Assembly (NCBI RefSeq): GCF_963668665.1
Contig: NZ_OY764901.1
Coordinates: forward strand, 672,501 to 736,500
Reading direction: 5' to 3'
Origin: an uncultured Anaeromusa sp.
Lineage (GTDB): Bacteria; Bacillota; Negativicutes; Anaeromusales; Anaeromusaceae
DNA: 64,000 nt
The notes under the pieces were generated by a model. It searched no databases. It saw only the letters and a list, made by a program, of their open reading frames with translations, and was not told the DNA's origin. Position 1 is the stretch's first letter. Every line of letters starts with the position of its first letter. Positions 26,300-35,049 of this stretch are shown here, piece by piece. The position numbers and the translations under genes were made by a program.

Positions 26300-26696
26300 G
26301 TTCTTCCCACTCCTCCGCCTGTTTTGCCGCCTGCAACGCTGACAAAAGCTGCTGCTGCTCTGCTTCATTCGTCCAAACCACTTCCAGCAGCCAATGTTGA
26401 TACGGCTCGCTATTAATCAGCGCCGGTTGCTGCAACGCCGCTTCATTAACATGAGAAACTGTGCCGCTCAGAGGCGCTTCCAAGCGGCCGATCCATTTGC
26501 CGGCTTCCAAAGAACCCATGGTCTTACCTCTCTCCAGCAGCGTCCCCACCGCCGGCAGGGCCAAATACAATACATCACCGGTCAGCTCTAGAGCATATTC
26601 GGTTAGGCCGATGCGGGCCCTGCCGTTTTGCACTTGTATCCAATGGCGGTTACCGTCGTAAAGCAGTTCTTTCGGAAAAGTCCACGTCTCATTCAT
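26286..26696 (-). CDS. GcvH-like lipoyl carrier protein 1 (LbpA-like)
   Basis: This small lipoyl-domain protein has 136 aa from ATG 26696, 8 nt after GGAGG. The lipoyl-accepting lysine is predicted at K67 in LEAGKWIGRLEAPLSG: the spacing from Lys to the conserved Pro (8 residues) is the same as in GcvH. No gcvT or gcvP is nearby, so glycine cleavage is unlikely. It lies directly between the GlcF/HdrD-like protein and the sLpl-type ligase, so it is probably the ligase substrate and a redox or acyl carrier for the oxidoreductase (inference), like LbpA in sHdr systems. The sequence around the Lys (GKW-x-G) is shared with carrier 2. Confidence 0.88.
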   Translation of the reverse strand: MNETWTFPKELLYDGNRHWIQVQNGRARIGLTEYALELTGDVLYLALPAVGTLLERGKTMGSLEAGKWIGRLEAPLSGTVSHVNEAALQQPALINSEPYQHWLLEVVWTNEAEQQQLLSALQAAKQAEEWEEHAQP

Positions 26697-26716
26697 TTTC
26701 ATTTCCTCCCGCTTTT

Positions 26717-27886
26717 TCAGCCGTCTACAGCCAGCCACAAAATTTCTGCTACATCCAAGATCTGTAAGGGCACCTTTTGGACACGCGCCGCTTTTTCTAG
26801 CATCTGCTCGCATTGCTGGCACGCCGACACCAAATAAGTCGCTCCGGTTTCTTTCGCTTCGTCGATGCGCGCCGCAGCAATGGCTTCCGCCATTTGCGGG
26901 GCTGCTGACTGTAAATTGCCACCACCGCCGCAACAGACAGCATTCGCGCCATATGACGCCATTTCCACCAGCTTCAACCCGGGAATGGCCGCTAAAAGCT
27001 GCCGCGGCGCTTCATATTTGCCGCTGTTGCGACCCAGATCGCAAGGATCGTGGTACGTAACCGTTTCTGCCAGCTCTTCTGGAACGAGCTTACCTTCCTG
27101 CACCAGCTCCAGCAGATACTCTGTGCTGTGAAGCACCCGAAATCCTAATTCCTGACCCAAGCGCTGCGGATATTCATGCGTCCAGGTATGATAACAAGAC
27201 GGACAAGAGGTAAGCAGATTTTTTACGCCCAACGCGCGCACCGCCTCTACATTATGCCGAACAAACTCGTCCATTTCTTCTGCAGCGCCAGCTGCCAACA
27301 ACGGAAAACCGCAGCACCATTCCTCGCCGCCCAAGGTTGTATACGAAACGCCGGCGCGCTCTAAAAGCTGCACCACCGCCACAGGAACCTGCCCGGCACG
27401 GGGAAAGAAGCTGGATACACAACCCACAAAATAAGCGACATCGCTGCCTTCTTGCGCTTCCAAACACTCCGGCACATCATCCAGCTCTTCCGCCCAATCC
27501 AAGCGCGCGGCATTATCAAATTGCGAGATATTCTTCTTTGCAAGCAGGTTTTTCACCAGCAAATCATAGGCCGGCGGCAATTCTCCCTGCTTTTTCAGCT
27601 CGCCGCGTACCTGCTTCCAAACCTGCTGTAAATCAATACGGGCAGCACACTGGGAGGTACAGGAACCGCAGAGGGTGCACTCGCTGATGCGCTTGGCCAG
27701 CAAAGCGCGTTCTTCGCCGCCTTGACTCAGCGCCGCCCGGCGCAGGAGCGTCATTTTACCTCGAGGCGTGGCTGACTCCCAACCTGTCTGGCGGTACGTG
27801 GGACACTCGCCGCGACAGTTGCCGCAGCGGCCGCAAATATCACATTCCGCTTCCCAACCTGTAGAAAAGCTTTTGTTCTCTGTCAT
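26717..27886 (-). CDS. GlcF/HdrD-like iron-sulfur oxidoreductase subunit with two CCG domains
   Basis: This protein has 389 aa. The N terminus has two ferredoxin-type 4Fe-4S motifs (CDICGRCGNCRGECP from C15, and CTLCGSCTSQC). Two complete CCG signatures follow: C-x34-CC-x35-CxxC and C-x35-CC-x36-CxxC (EEWCCGFP, SCPSCY; NAVCCGGGG, ACQQC). In heterodisulfide reductases this signature binds a noncubane cluster that cleaves a disulfide, whereas GlcF of glycolate oxidase transfers electrons from a GlcD flavin. Partnership with the GlcD-like gene (TGATG overlap) and with lipoyl carriers suggests a reaction on the lipoyl disulfide (inference). ATG 27886 was chosen, with GGAGG 9 nt upstream. Confidence 0.9.
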   Translation of the reverse strand: MTENKSFSTGWEAECDICGRCGNCRGECPTYRQTGWESATPRGKMTLLRRAALSQGGEERALLAKRISECTLCGSCTSQCAARIDLQQVWKQVRGELKKQGELPPAYDLLVKNLLAKKNISQFDNAARLDWAEELDDVPECLEAQEGSDVAYFVGCVSSFFPRAGQVPVAVVQLLERAGVSYTTLGGEEWCCGFPLLAAGAAEEMDEFVRHNVEAVRALGVKNLLTSCPSCYHTWTHEYPQRLGQELGFRVLHSTEYLLELVQEGKLVPEELAETVTYHDPCDLGRNSGKYEAPRQLLAAIPGLKLVEMASYGANAVCCGGGGNLQSAAPQMAEAIAAARIDEAKETGATYLVSACQQCEQMLEKAARVQKVPLQILDVAEILWLAVDG

Positions 27887-29337
27887 CACCTGGAACCTCC
27901 CTTGGATGTCATCGCCGCCCCCAGCGCCAACGCGCTCATAGCCAAGGAAAAAAGCGGCGTCTTTAGCTGCAGCGGAGCTTGATAGAGTTTGCCCGGATTG
28001 CAGCATCCCTCAGGATCCAAAAACGCTTTACGGCGTCGCAGCTCGGTAAGCTCTTTTTCCTGATACAGACGCGAAAGATAGGATGTGTTCCACAAGCCCA
28101 CGCCATAAGGAACGCCGCCATGGCTCCAGCCGGCATCCTGCACCTGTGCTACCACCCCCAGGCCGCAAAGCAGCGGCCATAAAGGCTGCGACTCAGCAGG
28201 GAAAGCGGTCATCACTAGCGCATGACTCCTTGACACTACATGACCATAGGTCATCATCTCGCGTCCGAAACGGTTGCCGCAGCGAGCCGCATCCTCTAAA
28301 TATGCTGTCGCCTTTCGCATAGGCAGCCATAGTTCCGCGCCAAGCATGCCCGGAAAGCGCCGTTTCAAGAGCAAGGAGAAAAAGCGATGACTCCACTCCT
28401 CTGCGCCTTCTTCACTCCAGTTTTCACCGCTGTGCAAATAGGCTTCCTTTTCTGCCGCTTCCTGCAAGTGACGCACCTGCGACGCTGTACCCAACGCATC
28501 AACCGCCACGGTATAGTAGTTTCCCGCACGTTCACTGCCCAAACCTGCTAAAAAGCGCTGACGATTGCAGGCGGGATCGCTAAAATGCAAATTAAAGGGC
28601 AAGCTTTCTTCCTTAAGCAGAGTTTCGATGAAGCCCTGCATTTTCCAAGCTTCCGCAAAAGCAAACACACCGTGCCACGCCTCGTCCTCTAGGCGGCGCA
28701 CCTTTAATGAAAGCTGGGTCACAACCCCCAGGGTTCCTTCGGATTCCGCCAACCAATGCACCGGAATCTCTCCCTCTTGCCGCAGCGTCCGCACCGAACC
28801 GCCCGGCAATACAACTTCAGCCGCCTCCACCAACTCTTTCAAAGGTCCTGCCTGTAAGCTTCCTAAGCCATATCCCTTCATAGCAAACCAACCGCCAACG
28901 GTAGCCCCGGGCGCACTGCTCGGGTACGAACAGGCTGCATAGCCCTGCCGCGCCAGTTCTCGCTCCAAACGACTCCAGGTCACGCCGGCGGCAACATCGA
29001 CAACACCGGTAGCGGTGTCAACTTGCCCGACGCCCTGCAGACCATTAAGATCAAGAACTAAACCTCCCTTGACGCAGACAGCGTTAAAATACACGGTGGA
29101 CGCACCTGCCCGGGGCGTCACCGCTAGCTTAGCCTCGCGAGCCATTCGGAAAACATCGCCCACCTCGTCTGCGCTTTGCGGGCGTACTATTCCAAAGGGC
29201 GCTGTCTGCGCCAGCGGCTTGACCAACATATCTGGCAGCCACCCCATGTCTCTCTCGTACAAACTGCATTCGGCCCGATCCGCCGTAAAGAAAGACCCAA
29301 AACGTTCTTTCAGGCGTTCTATTGCCTCGCCATGCAT
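27886..29337 (-). CDS. GlcD-like FAD-linked oxidase subunit
   Basis: This flavoprotein of 483 aa belongs to the vanillyl-alcohol-oxidase/PCMH family. An FAD-binding-4 domain lies at about 45-225 with the phosphate-binding TPRAGASTVYFNAV, GVVDVAAGVTW and PSSAPGATVGGWFAMKGYGLGS, and a C-terminal FAD-oxidase domain ends in FLDPEGCCNPGKLY (about 440-453). The last 25 residues are hydrophobic (LFSLAMSALALGAAM). The phosphate loop differs from the GAGTGL form of standard GlcD. With the HdrD-like partner it should form a flavin/Fe-S module. The substrate could be a hydroxyacid, as in glycolate oxidase, or the pair may work in the opposite sense. It is well supported as a family member but not in function. 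Confidence 0.9.
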   Translation of the reverse strand: MHGEAIERLKERFGSFFTADRAECSLYERDMGWLPDMLVKPLAQTAPFGIVRPQSADEVGDVFRMAREAKLAVTPRAGASTVYFNAVCVKGGLVLDLNGLQGVGQVDTATGVVDVAAGVTWSRLERELARQGYAACSYPSSAPGATVGGWFAMKGYGLGSLQAGPLKELVEAAEVVLPGGSVRTLRQEGEIPVHWLAESEGTLGVVTQLSLKVRRLEDEAWHGVFAFAEAWKMQGFIETLLKEESLPFNLHFSDPACNRQRFLAGLGSERAGNYYTVAVDALGTASQVRHLQEAAEKEAYLHSGENWSEEGAEEWSHRFFSLLLKRRFPGMLGAELWLPMRKATAYLEDAARCGNRFGREMMTYGHVVSRSHALVMTAFPAESQPLWPLLCGLGVVAQVQDAGWSHGGVPYGVGLWNTSYLSRLYQEKELTELRRRKAFLDPEGCCNPGKLYQAPLQLKTPLFSLAMSALALGAAMTSKGGSR

Positions 29338-29364
29338 GCTGCTTCCTCCTCGTATCCTTGGTTT

Positions 29365-29784
29365 CTACTCTTCTTGTGCATGCTTAGCATGCTCTTCCGT
29401 AAAGAAAGCGTCCGCTTCCGGTCCATGGAGCAGTTCCTGCAACATGCCGTCCAAGTCCTCCGGCCGCAAAACGCAAATCCAGCCTTCACCGTAGCAATCG
29501 CTGTTAAGCAGGCCCGGATTCGTCACCAGTGTTGTATTGGCTTCCACCACTTCCACCGCTGCCGGACATTTCACCTTGCCTGCCCATTTTCCCGATTGGA
29601 TGGAAGCCATAGTCGCCCCGGCCACCAAACTTTTGCCCACGCGGGGAGCGCGTATAAAAGTAATTTCTCCTGCCAATTTTTGCATGAAATCGCTCATGCC
29701 CACACGCACCACATCCCCTTCTACCTTCACCCAGGCATGGTCGCGCGTATAATATAAATCCTTAGGAATCACATAATCCGCCAT
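29365..29784 (-). CDS. GcvH-like lipoyl carrier protein 2 (LbpA-like)
   Basis: This lipoyl-domain protein of 139 aa follows a GGAGG site. The predicted modified lysine is K66 in SIQSGKWAGKVKCPAA, with the GcvH-typical 8-residue spacing to Pro and the same GKW-x-G context as carrier 1 (the two proteins are otherwise well diverged). The N terminus (MADYVIPKDLYYTRDHAWVKV) is GcvH-like. It lies between a lipoate ligase and the GlcD-like gene. No glycine cleavage gene is present. A free carrier delivering reducing equivalents or acyl groups between E1, E2 and the oxidoreductase pair is the preferred idea (inference). Confidence 0.88.
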   Translation of the reverse strand: MADYVIPKDLYYTRDHAWVKVEGDVVRVGMSDFMQKLAGEITFIRAPRVGKSLVAGATMASIQSGKWAGKVKCPAAVEVVEANTTLVTNPGLLNSDCYGEGWICVLRPEDLDGMLQELLHGPEADAFFTEEHAKHAQEE

Positions 29785-29815
29785 ATTCTTTCCTCCTCGT
29801 TTTCCACTTATTGTT

Positions 29816-30823
29816 TTAGGGCCAATCGGCTGCCCACAATGTCTTCAATTCCCGTCGGCAAGCTTCCGGTAGGATCCCTTGCCATGCTGCTAAGCTAGCA
29901 ATTCCCTCTTGCCCTAATTGCGCCGCTAATTTTTGTTCTTGGGTTCTACTACAGCCAGGCAGTCCGCCAAACACCAGTTTTTCCGGTTTGCCCCGTCGCA
30001 GCTGCAGCCGCAGCGTCCCGCCCCAAGAGCAGCTGTAGTGACGTAAAAACAAACCTTCTTGGATTTTAATTTGCCGGAACGGATAGCGCCGCCCGGGAAG
30101 CTCCAAAAACTCTCTTGCCGCCAGCTCCTCGCCGCGCCGCCGCGCCGCTTCTCGCAGTTCCGGCGTCAGCACGCCTTCTTCCAGCGCACCCAAGGTGTCT
30201 TGAAACGCCTCCGCGAGCAACGCTTCTACTTCTTCCACCGCTGCGCAAACGCCCAGTTCCCGGAACGTCACTAGCCGCTCCTCCATCGCTTTGGCTACGC
30301 GTTTCTTGAAAACTGCATCAGGCATTTTAAGAGCCTCTACCATCATCTGACGGTCAAAATCGCAGAGCAAGTTGCCGATATAAACAGCGCTTTCCCCAAT
30401 GTCACCGGCGCCGTTTCCAGATATTTTTCGTCCTTTTACAGCCAAATCCGCCGGCGCTACCAATTCTCCAGGCACGCCCAGTTTAGCCAAAACCTGCAAG
30501 GGTGCCTGGAGCACCTTACGAAAGCCTGCTTCGCGCCGCCGGGGTAGTTTCGGATTACGCCTATGCCAAATCACCTGAAAATAAGCTTGTCTCTCATCAA
30601 GAAGCACCAGACCGCCGCCGGCTTCACGCCGGATCAGCCCCAAACCCAAACGCCGGCAGGCGGCTTCGTCCACCTCTTGCTCCCAGTCGTCATGGAAGCC
30701 TAAACAAAGATGGGGGGAATCGGGGTGGCAGAGCACCACCGCCTCTTCCCCCCGCTCGGCCAAGACATGATAAAAGGACTGGCTTTCCCGCCATCCGACA
30801 CGCCCCAACCTATACAGCTTCAT
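29816..30823 (-). CDS. Lipoate-protein ligase A family protein 2
   Basis: This ligase-family protein of 335 aa has a start overlapping the preceding gene by 4 bp (ATGA); a longer in-frame start is unsupported. Family motifs: IRREAGGGLVLLDERQ, where the RR-x-TGGG pattern is slightly changed, and the Lys motif KGRKISGNGAGDIG with IGNLLCDFD. Accessory C-terminal sequence (about 245-335) is present, which is rich in basic residues. It may lipoylate carrier 2 (the next gene) or the E2 and could use a different acyl donor from the ligase at 25196-26299. Transfer of an acyl group from LipB products is also possible. Confidence 0.84.
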   Translation of the reverse strand: MKLYRLGRVGWRESQSFYHVLAERGEEAVVLCHPDSPHLCLGFHDDWEQEVDEAACRRLGLGLIRREAGGGLVLLDERQAYFQVIWHRRNPKLPRRREAGFRKVLQAPLQVLAKLGVPGELVAPADLAVKGRKISGNGAGDIGESAVYIGNLLCDFDRQMMVEALKMPDAVFKKRVAKAMEERLVTFRELGVCAAVEEVEALLAEAFQDTLGALEEGVLTPELREAARRRGEELAAREFLELPGRRYPFRQIKIQEGLFLRHYSCSWGGTLRLQLRRGKPEKLVFGGLPGCSRTQEQKLAAQLGQEGIASLAAWQGILPEACRRELKTLWAADWP

Positions 30824-31161
30824 TCGCAAAAAGCGTCCAGGCATTCTTCGACCAAGGTGGCCGAATACGCCGCCGACGGCGAACCGCCAAAGGCTACAGC
30901 CAAAGTGGCCGCTTCCATGATTTCATCCCGGTTGGCGCCCTCTTCAATGGCTTTGAAAACGTGATAAGCGATGCAATATTCGCAGCGAGTAAACACACCA
31001 ATGGCCAAGGCCATCAACTCTTTATACTTAGCGGGAATTTCCCCCTCCACAAAACAGGCATTGGAAAGCTGCACAAAAGCGGCCGCTACTTCCGGAGCAT
31101 CCTGCCCCAATTTACCCAGCCCTTTTTGGAAATCATTAAGCAATTTTTTAGGATCAGCCAT
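30820..31161 (-). CDS. AhpD-like carboxymuconolactone decarboxylase-family protein
   Basis: This small all-alpha protein of 113 aa carries the AhpD redox motif C60-EYC63-IAYH67 (CxxCxxxH). In AhpD of mycobacteria, this motif accepts electrons from the lipoyl group of SucB and passes them to the peroxidase AhpC. Here it sits inside the lipoate operon, so a direct thiol-disulfide exchange with a lipoyl carrier is reasonable (inference). ATG 31161 has GGAGG 9 nt upstream. It overlaps lipA by 8 bp and the ligase by 4 bp. No ahpC is in the window. Confidence 0.88.
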   Translation of the reverse strand: MADPKKLLNDFQKGLGKLGQDAPEVAAAFVQLSNACFVEGEIPAKYKELMALAIGVFTRCEYCIAYHVFKAIEEGANRDEIMEAATLAVAFGGSPSAAYSATLVEECLDAFCE

Positions 31162-32041
31162 GACACAATTCCTCCTCAAATTCTTTTTTTGTTACTTCAT
31201 CAAAGGTTTCTTTAGCATGATAGGAGCTGCGCACCAAAGGACCCGCTACTACACTGGCAAATCCCAGCCGCGCTCCTTCCTGCCGATAGAATGCAAACTC
31301 TTCCGGTGGCGCATAGCGCACCATAGGCACATGATTCGAGCTGGGCCGCAGATATTGGCCAATGGTTACGATTTCGCAGCCGCTGCGATGCAAATCACTC
31401 AACACAGCCACCACTTCCTCGCGGCTTTCTCCCAACCCCAACATAATACCGGACTTGGTCCGGCTTACACCGGCTTGGGCCGAGCGGGACAGCACTTCTA
31501 ACGAGCGCTCATACTGCGCTTCCGGACGTACTGCAGGATACAGGCGCGGCACGGTTTCAATATTATGGTTGAGCACATCCGGATTCGCCGCCAGCACCTG
31601 TGCCAACGCCGCCGGGTCTCCTCCCAAATCAGGAATCAGCACTTCCACGGACGCTTCTGGGCAATGACGCCGTAGCGCGGTAATCGCTGCCGCGAAATGT
31701 CCTGCGCCGCCATCCGGCAAATCATCCCGCGTTACGGAAGTCACCACCACATGTCGCAGGCCCAGCTTGGCCGCCGCCAGCGCCAGACGTTCCGGTTCGT
31801 TCGGATCCACGTTGGCTACCTGTCCGTCTGGGACGGCGCAAAAACGACAATGCCGCGTGCACACCGACCCAAGAATCATAAAAGTCGCCGTGCGGCTGCC
31901 GAAACATTCGCCGGCATTAGGACACTGCGCTCCTTCACAGACAGTATGCAGCGAGAGTCCGTCAAGCCACCCTTTCATCTGCTGCATGCGCTCTTGGTCA
32001 GGCGCCTTGATCTTTAGCCATTCCGGCCGCTGCTGTCTCAT
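31154..32041 (-). CDS. lipA: Lipoyl synthase
   Basis: This radical SAM enzyme of 295 aa inserts two sulfurs into protein-bound octanoyl groups. Both cluster motifs are seen: the auxiliary one [12 protein letters not shown] (C-x4-C-x5-C, about residues 36-47) and the SAM one CTRHCRFC (CxxxCxxC, about 61-68), plus the conserved C-terminal RSSYHA that supplies a Ser ligand. Start ATG 32041 follows GGAGG with 6-nt spacing. It overlaps lipB by 44 bp, so the pair is tightly coupled. Confidence 0.97.
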   Translation of the reverse strand: MRQQRPEWLKIKAPDQERMQQMKGWLDGLSLHTVCEGAQCPNAGECFGSRTATFMILGSVCTRHCRFCAVPDGQVANVDPNEPERLALAAAKLGLRHVVVTSVTRDDLPDGGAGHFAAAITALRRHCPEASVEVLIPDLGGDPAALAQVLAANPDVLNHNIETVPRLYPAVRPEAQYERSLEVLSRSAQAGVSRTKSGIMLGLGESREEVVAVLSDLHRSGCEIVTIGQYLRPSSNHVPMVRYAPPEEFAFYRQEGARLGFASVVAGPLVRSSYHAKETFDEVTKKEFEEELCHG

Positions 32042-32696
32042 GAAAGACCTCCTCTTCATAGGTTGCGTCCAATACGTCTGCCAGATTTTGAAGCAGGCAG
32101 TCCTGCACCTCTTCTTCCACGACGCTATCCTGCCACTGCGCCAGCCAATCCACCGGCCGACCGCTTATACCGCAAGGTACAATCATCCGAAAATGATTCA
32201 TATTGGGGCGTACATTCAACGCAATGCCGTGCATACTGACCCAACCCTTTACACCGATGCCGATGGCGGCAATTTTCCCTTTATCGGTCCAGACGCCAGT
32301 CAGCCCTGGTTCCCGCCGCGCCGGCACGCCGAAAACTCCGACGGTACGGATAAGCGCTTCCTCCAGGCTGCGTACATAGGCATGCAAGTCTTGGCCGTAC
32401 TGCCTCAAATCCAAAATAGGATAGACTACAATTTGACCAGGACCATGATAGGTTACATCACCGCCGCGGTCCACTTCCCACACCCGAATGCCTTCGGTTG
32501 CCAATACTTCTTCCGACGCCAGAATGTGCCGGCGGCTGCCTGCTCTGCCAATCGTAAACACCGGCGGATGCCGCACTACCAGCAGCATATCGGAACGCTC
32601 GTTTCTGCGTCGTTCTTGCTGCATCCGTTCCTGCAGATCCCAGGCTGCGTGGTATTCCACACAGCCCAGGTCGCAAAGTGTCCATTCCTGTCTCAT
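31998..32696 (-). CDS. lipB: Octanoyl-[acyl-carrier-protein]:protein octanoyltransferase
   Basis: This enzyme of 232 aa moves octanoate from ACP to lipoyl-domain lysines. The signature [18 protein letters not shown], the catalytic Lys in [17 protein letters not shown] and the catalytic Cys in [12 protein letters not shown] are seen. The C terminus is about 20 residues longer than usual because the reading frame continues into lipA. It lies 4 bp after the E2 gene and with lipA forms the canonical pathway for de novo lipoate. Confidence 0.96.
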   Translation of the reverse strand: MRQEWTLCDLGCVEYHAAWDLQERMQQERRRNERSDMLLVVRHPPVFTIGRAGSRRHILASEEVLATEGIRVWEVDRGGDVTYHGPGQIVVYPILDLRQYGQDLHAYVRSLEEALIRTVGVFGVPARREPGLTGVWTDKGKIAAIGIGVKGWVSMHGIALNVRPNMNHFRMIVPCGISGRPVDWLAQWQDSVVEEEVQDCLLQNLADVLDATYEEEVFHETAAAGMAKDQGA

Positions 32697-32700
32697 TCTC

Positions 32701-34029
32701 TTACAAAAGCATGCCCATCGGGTCTTCCAGATAGCCTTTAATGCATTGCAAGAACTGCGCTGCTAAGGCACCGTCAACCAAACGGTGATCAAAGGAAAGA
32801 CTCAATGTCATCATCGAAGCAATAACAATTTCGTCCTTAACAACGACAGGCTTTTTAATAATAGCGCCTACGCCAAGAATGGCGGCTTCCGGTTGATTGA
32901 TGACCGGCGTAAACCCTTCGACGTCATAGCCCCCAAGATTGCTGATGGTAAACGTGCCGCCTTGAAGAGCATCCATGGAAAGCTGGTTGCTCCGGGTCTG
33001 GCTGACCAATTCTTGCGCCGTATTGTGGATAGCCTTGAGTCCTTTGGCGTCCGCTTGTTTCAACACCGGCACCATTAACCCATCATCCAAGGCTACGGCA
33101 ATGCCTACATTGACGTCTTCGTGTGTAATCACATTGCCCTCGATGAGCGACGAATTGATAGCTGGGAAACGGCGCAAGGCCGTAGCTGCCATTTTTACCA
33201 GCAAATCTGTATAGCTGTAACGCACGCCTTCTTCGCGTTTATTGAGTTCTTTACGGAAAGCAATGGTAGCGTCGACGCAAATATCCATAAAGATGGTTAC
33301 ATGAGGAGCCGTATGCTTGCTGGCAGTCATACGCTCGGCAATAATTTTGCGCATACCTTTGAGAGGCTGACCGGCAGCAGCTTTCGCTGGAACCGCCGCA
33401 GCAGCGGCCGGCGCAGGCGCTGCTGGCGGATTAGCTGCGGCTTTGCGCACATCTTCTTCCACAATGCGCCCTTCGGGGCCGGTGGCGACAACAGTCGCCA
33501 GATTAACGCCTAATTCTTCAGCGATTTTCTTGGCATACGGCGAAGCCTTGATCCGTCCGTCCGCGCTAACTGTAGCCGGCGCCGGAGGAGGATTCTTTAA
33601 GTATTTTTCTACGTCGGACGCTTGAATGCGTCCATCCGGGCCAGTACCGACAACCAGACTCAACTCAATTCCTTTTTCCGCGGCCATCCGTTTGGCCGCC
33701 GGTGAAGCTTTGATTTCCTTGGGCGCGGCAGGAGCCGCTACTGCGCCAGCCGCTGCAGCCGGTGCGGCGCCGGGGGCACTAATAGCCTCATCAGCCGTGC
33801 CAATAATGGCCAACAGCCCTTTTACGGGCACTTCGGCGCCTTCTTCAGCGCAAATGACCCGCAGCACCCCTGCTTCCGGCGATTCCACCTCGCTGGTAAT
33901 CTTGTCGGTCATGATTTCTACCAGAGCGTCACCTACCGCCACCGTGTCGCCCACCTGTTTTTTCCACTTGCCGACGGTTCCCTCTGTCATGGTCAGCCCC
34001 AGTTGGGGCATGATGATTTCACTCGCCAT
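32701..34029 (-). CDS. acoC: Dihydrolipoamide acyltransferase E2 with two PSBD domains
   Basis: This E2 core protein has 442 aa. Domains: lipoyl (1-78) with lipoyl-Lys43 in EIMTDKITSEVE, then two peripheral-subunit-binding domains (about 108-145, ASPAAKRMAAEKG; about 161-197, ASPYAKKIAEELG) separated by an Ala/Pro linker, and the catalytic domain (about 220-442) with active-site His in SLSFDHRLVDGALAA. PSBD domains bind E1 and/or E3, so two copies are notable where no E3 gene is present in the window. An alternative GTG start 6 bp upstream is closer to the AGGAG site. It should form the core with the E1 pair encoded just upstream. Confidence 0.93.
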   Translation of the reverse strand: MASEIIMPQLGLTMTEGTVGKWKKQVGDTVAVGDALVEIMTDKITSEVESPEAGVLRVICAEEGAEVPVKGLLAIIGTADEAISAPGAAPAAAAGAVAAPAAPKEIKASPAAKRMAAEKGIELSLVVGTGPDGRIQASDVEKYLKNPPPAPATVSADGRIKASPYAKKIAEELGVNLATVVATGPEGRIVEEDVRKAAANPPAAPAPAAAAAVPAKAAAGQPLKGMRKIIAERMTASKHTAPHVTIFMDICVDATIAFRKELNKREEGVRYSYTDLLVKMAATALRRFPAINSSLIEGNVITHEDVNVGIAVALDDGLMVPVLKQADAKGLKAIHNTAQELVSQTRSNQLSMDALQGGTFTISNLGGYDVEGFTPVINQPEAAILGVGAIIKKPVVVKDEIVIASMMTLSLSFDHRLVDGALAAQFLQCIKGYLEDPMGMLL

Positions 34030-34068
34030 GGTCACCCTATCTCCTTTTCCGTAAAATACGCGCTTTAT

Positions 34069-35049
34069 TCAAGCACGCCCCATTGCCTTTTTAACGCCTT
34101 TGATAATGCATTCCGGCTGTGGATAAATCTGATCTTCCAAAACTGGGCTGAAAGGAGGCACCACATTCATGCCGGCAATCCGTTCCACTGGCGCGTCCAG
34201 TTCATCAAAGAGTTCTTCCATGATCTGCGCGGCAATTTCGCCGCCAAAGCCGCCCCGTTTAGGCGCTTCCTGCACCACAACGGCGCGATGGGTTTTCTTG
34301 ATAGAATCGGCAATGGTTTCCCAATCCAGCGGCACCAAGCTGCGCAAGTCAATAACTTCCACATCAATACCCTCTTTAGCCAGCTCGTCCGCTGCCTGCA
34401 AAGAGAACAACACTTCCCGCGAATAGGTAAGAATGGTCACATCCTTGCCAGGACGTTTGATATCCGCTTGCCCAAAGGGAATGAGGTATTCTTCTTCCGG
34501 CACTTCTCCTTTACCGGCGTAAAGCAGCTTATGCTCCAAAAAGATAACCGGATCGTCGTCGCGAATGGCGGTCTTCAAAAGCCCTTTGGCATCATACGGT
34601 GTGCAAGGAGCCACCACTTTCAAGCCCGGAATGTGGGTAAAAAGGCCTTCCAAGCTCTGGGAATGCTGTCCGGCATTGCGCCGTCCGGCGCCTTGGGGAG
34701 CACGGATAACCATCGGTACCGTAGCCTGGCCGCCAGTCATATAGCGCATCTTTGCCGCCTGATTCATAATGGGATCCATACAGACCCCGGCAAAATCAAC
34801 ATACATCAACTCTACTACCGGACGCAGGCCCCTCATGGCTGCGCCAACAGACATGCCCGTAAAGCCGGACTCCGAAATCGGCGTGTCAATAACGCGATTA
34901 GCGCCGAATTCTTCCATAAACCCTTTGGTCAGGCCAAAGACACTGCCCATAACGCCCATGTCTTCGCCGATAACGAAAACCGACTCATCGCGAACCATTT
35001 CTTCATGCATAGCCTCGCTCAGCGCTTGGCCGTAAGTAATTTTTCTCAC
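34069..35049 (-). CDS. acoB: Acetoin/2-oxoacid dehydrogenase E1 beta subunit
   Basis: This is the E1 beta chain, 326 aa, with a GTG start at 35049 that overlaps the alpha stop (GTGA). Typical segments are GEDMGVMGSVFGLTKGF, DTPISESGFTGMSVGAA, PQGAGRRNAGQHSQSLE and VIDLRSLVPLDWETI. The length and motifs match AcoB and PdhB. Together with the alpha subunit and the E2 next door it should oxidise acetoin or a 2-oxo acid to acyl-CoA. The acetoin label rests on sequence resemblance and on the AcoR-like regulator, so the substrate is not proven. Confidence 0.93.
   Translation of the reverse strand: MRKITYGQALSEAMHEEMVRDESVFVIGEDMGVMGSVFGLTKGFMEEFGANRVIDTPISESGFTGMSVGAAMRGLRPVVELMYVDFAGVCMDPIMNQAAKMRYMTGGQATVPMVIRAPQGAGRRNAGQHSQSLEGLFTHIPGLKVVAPCTPYDAKGLLKTAIRDDDPVIFLEHKLLYAGKGEVPEEEYLIPFGQADIKRPGKDVTILTYSREVLFSLQAADELAKEGIDVEVIDLRSLVPLDWETIADSIKKTHRAVVVQEAPKRGGFGGEIAAQIMEELFDELDAPVERIAGMNVVPPFSPVLEDQIYPQPECIIKGVKKAMGRA

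Noticed and set aside
27886-29337. Glycolate oxidase subunit GlcD proper
   Set aside because: It is a homologue, but the FAD phosphate loop differs and no GlcE is present; only the general family name is used.
26286-29784. GcvH of the glycine cleavage system
   Set aside because: Two GcvH-like genes occur without gcvT or gcvP, and they flank ligase and GlcD/HdrD-like genes, so a glycine cleavage role is not supported here.
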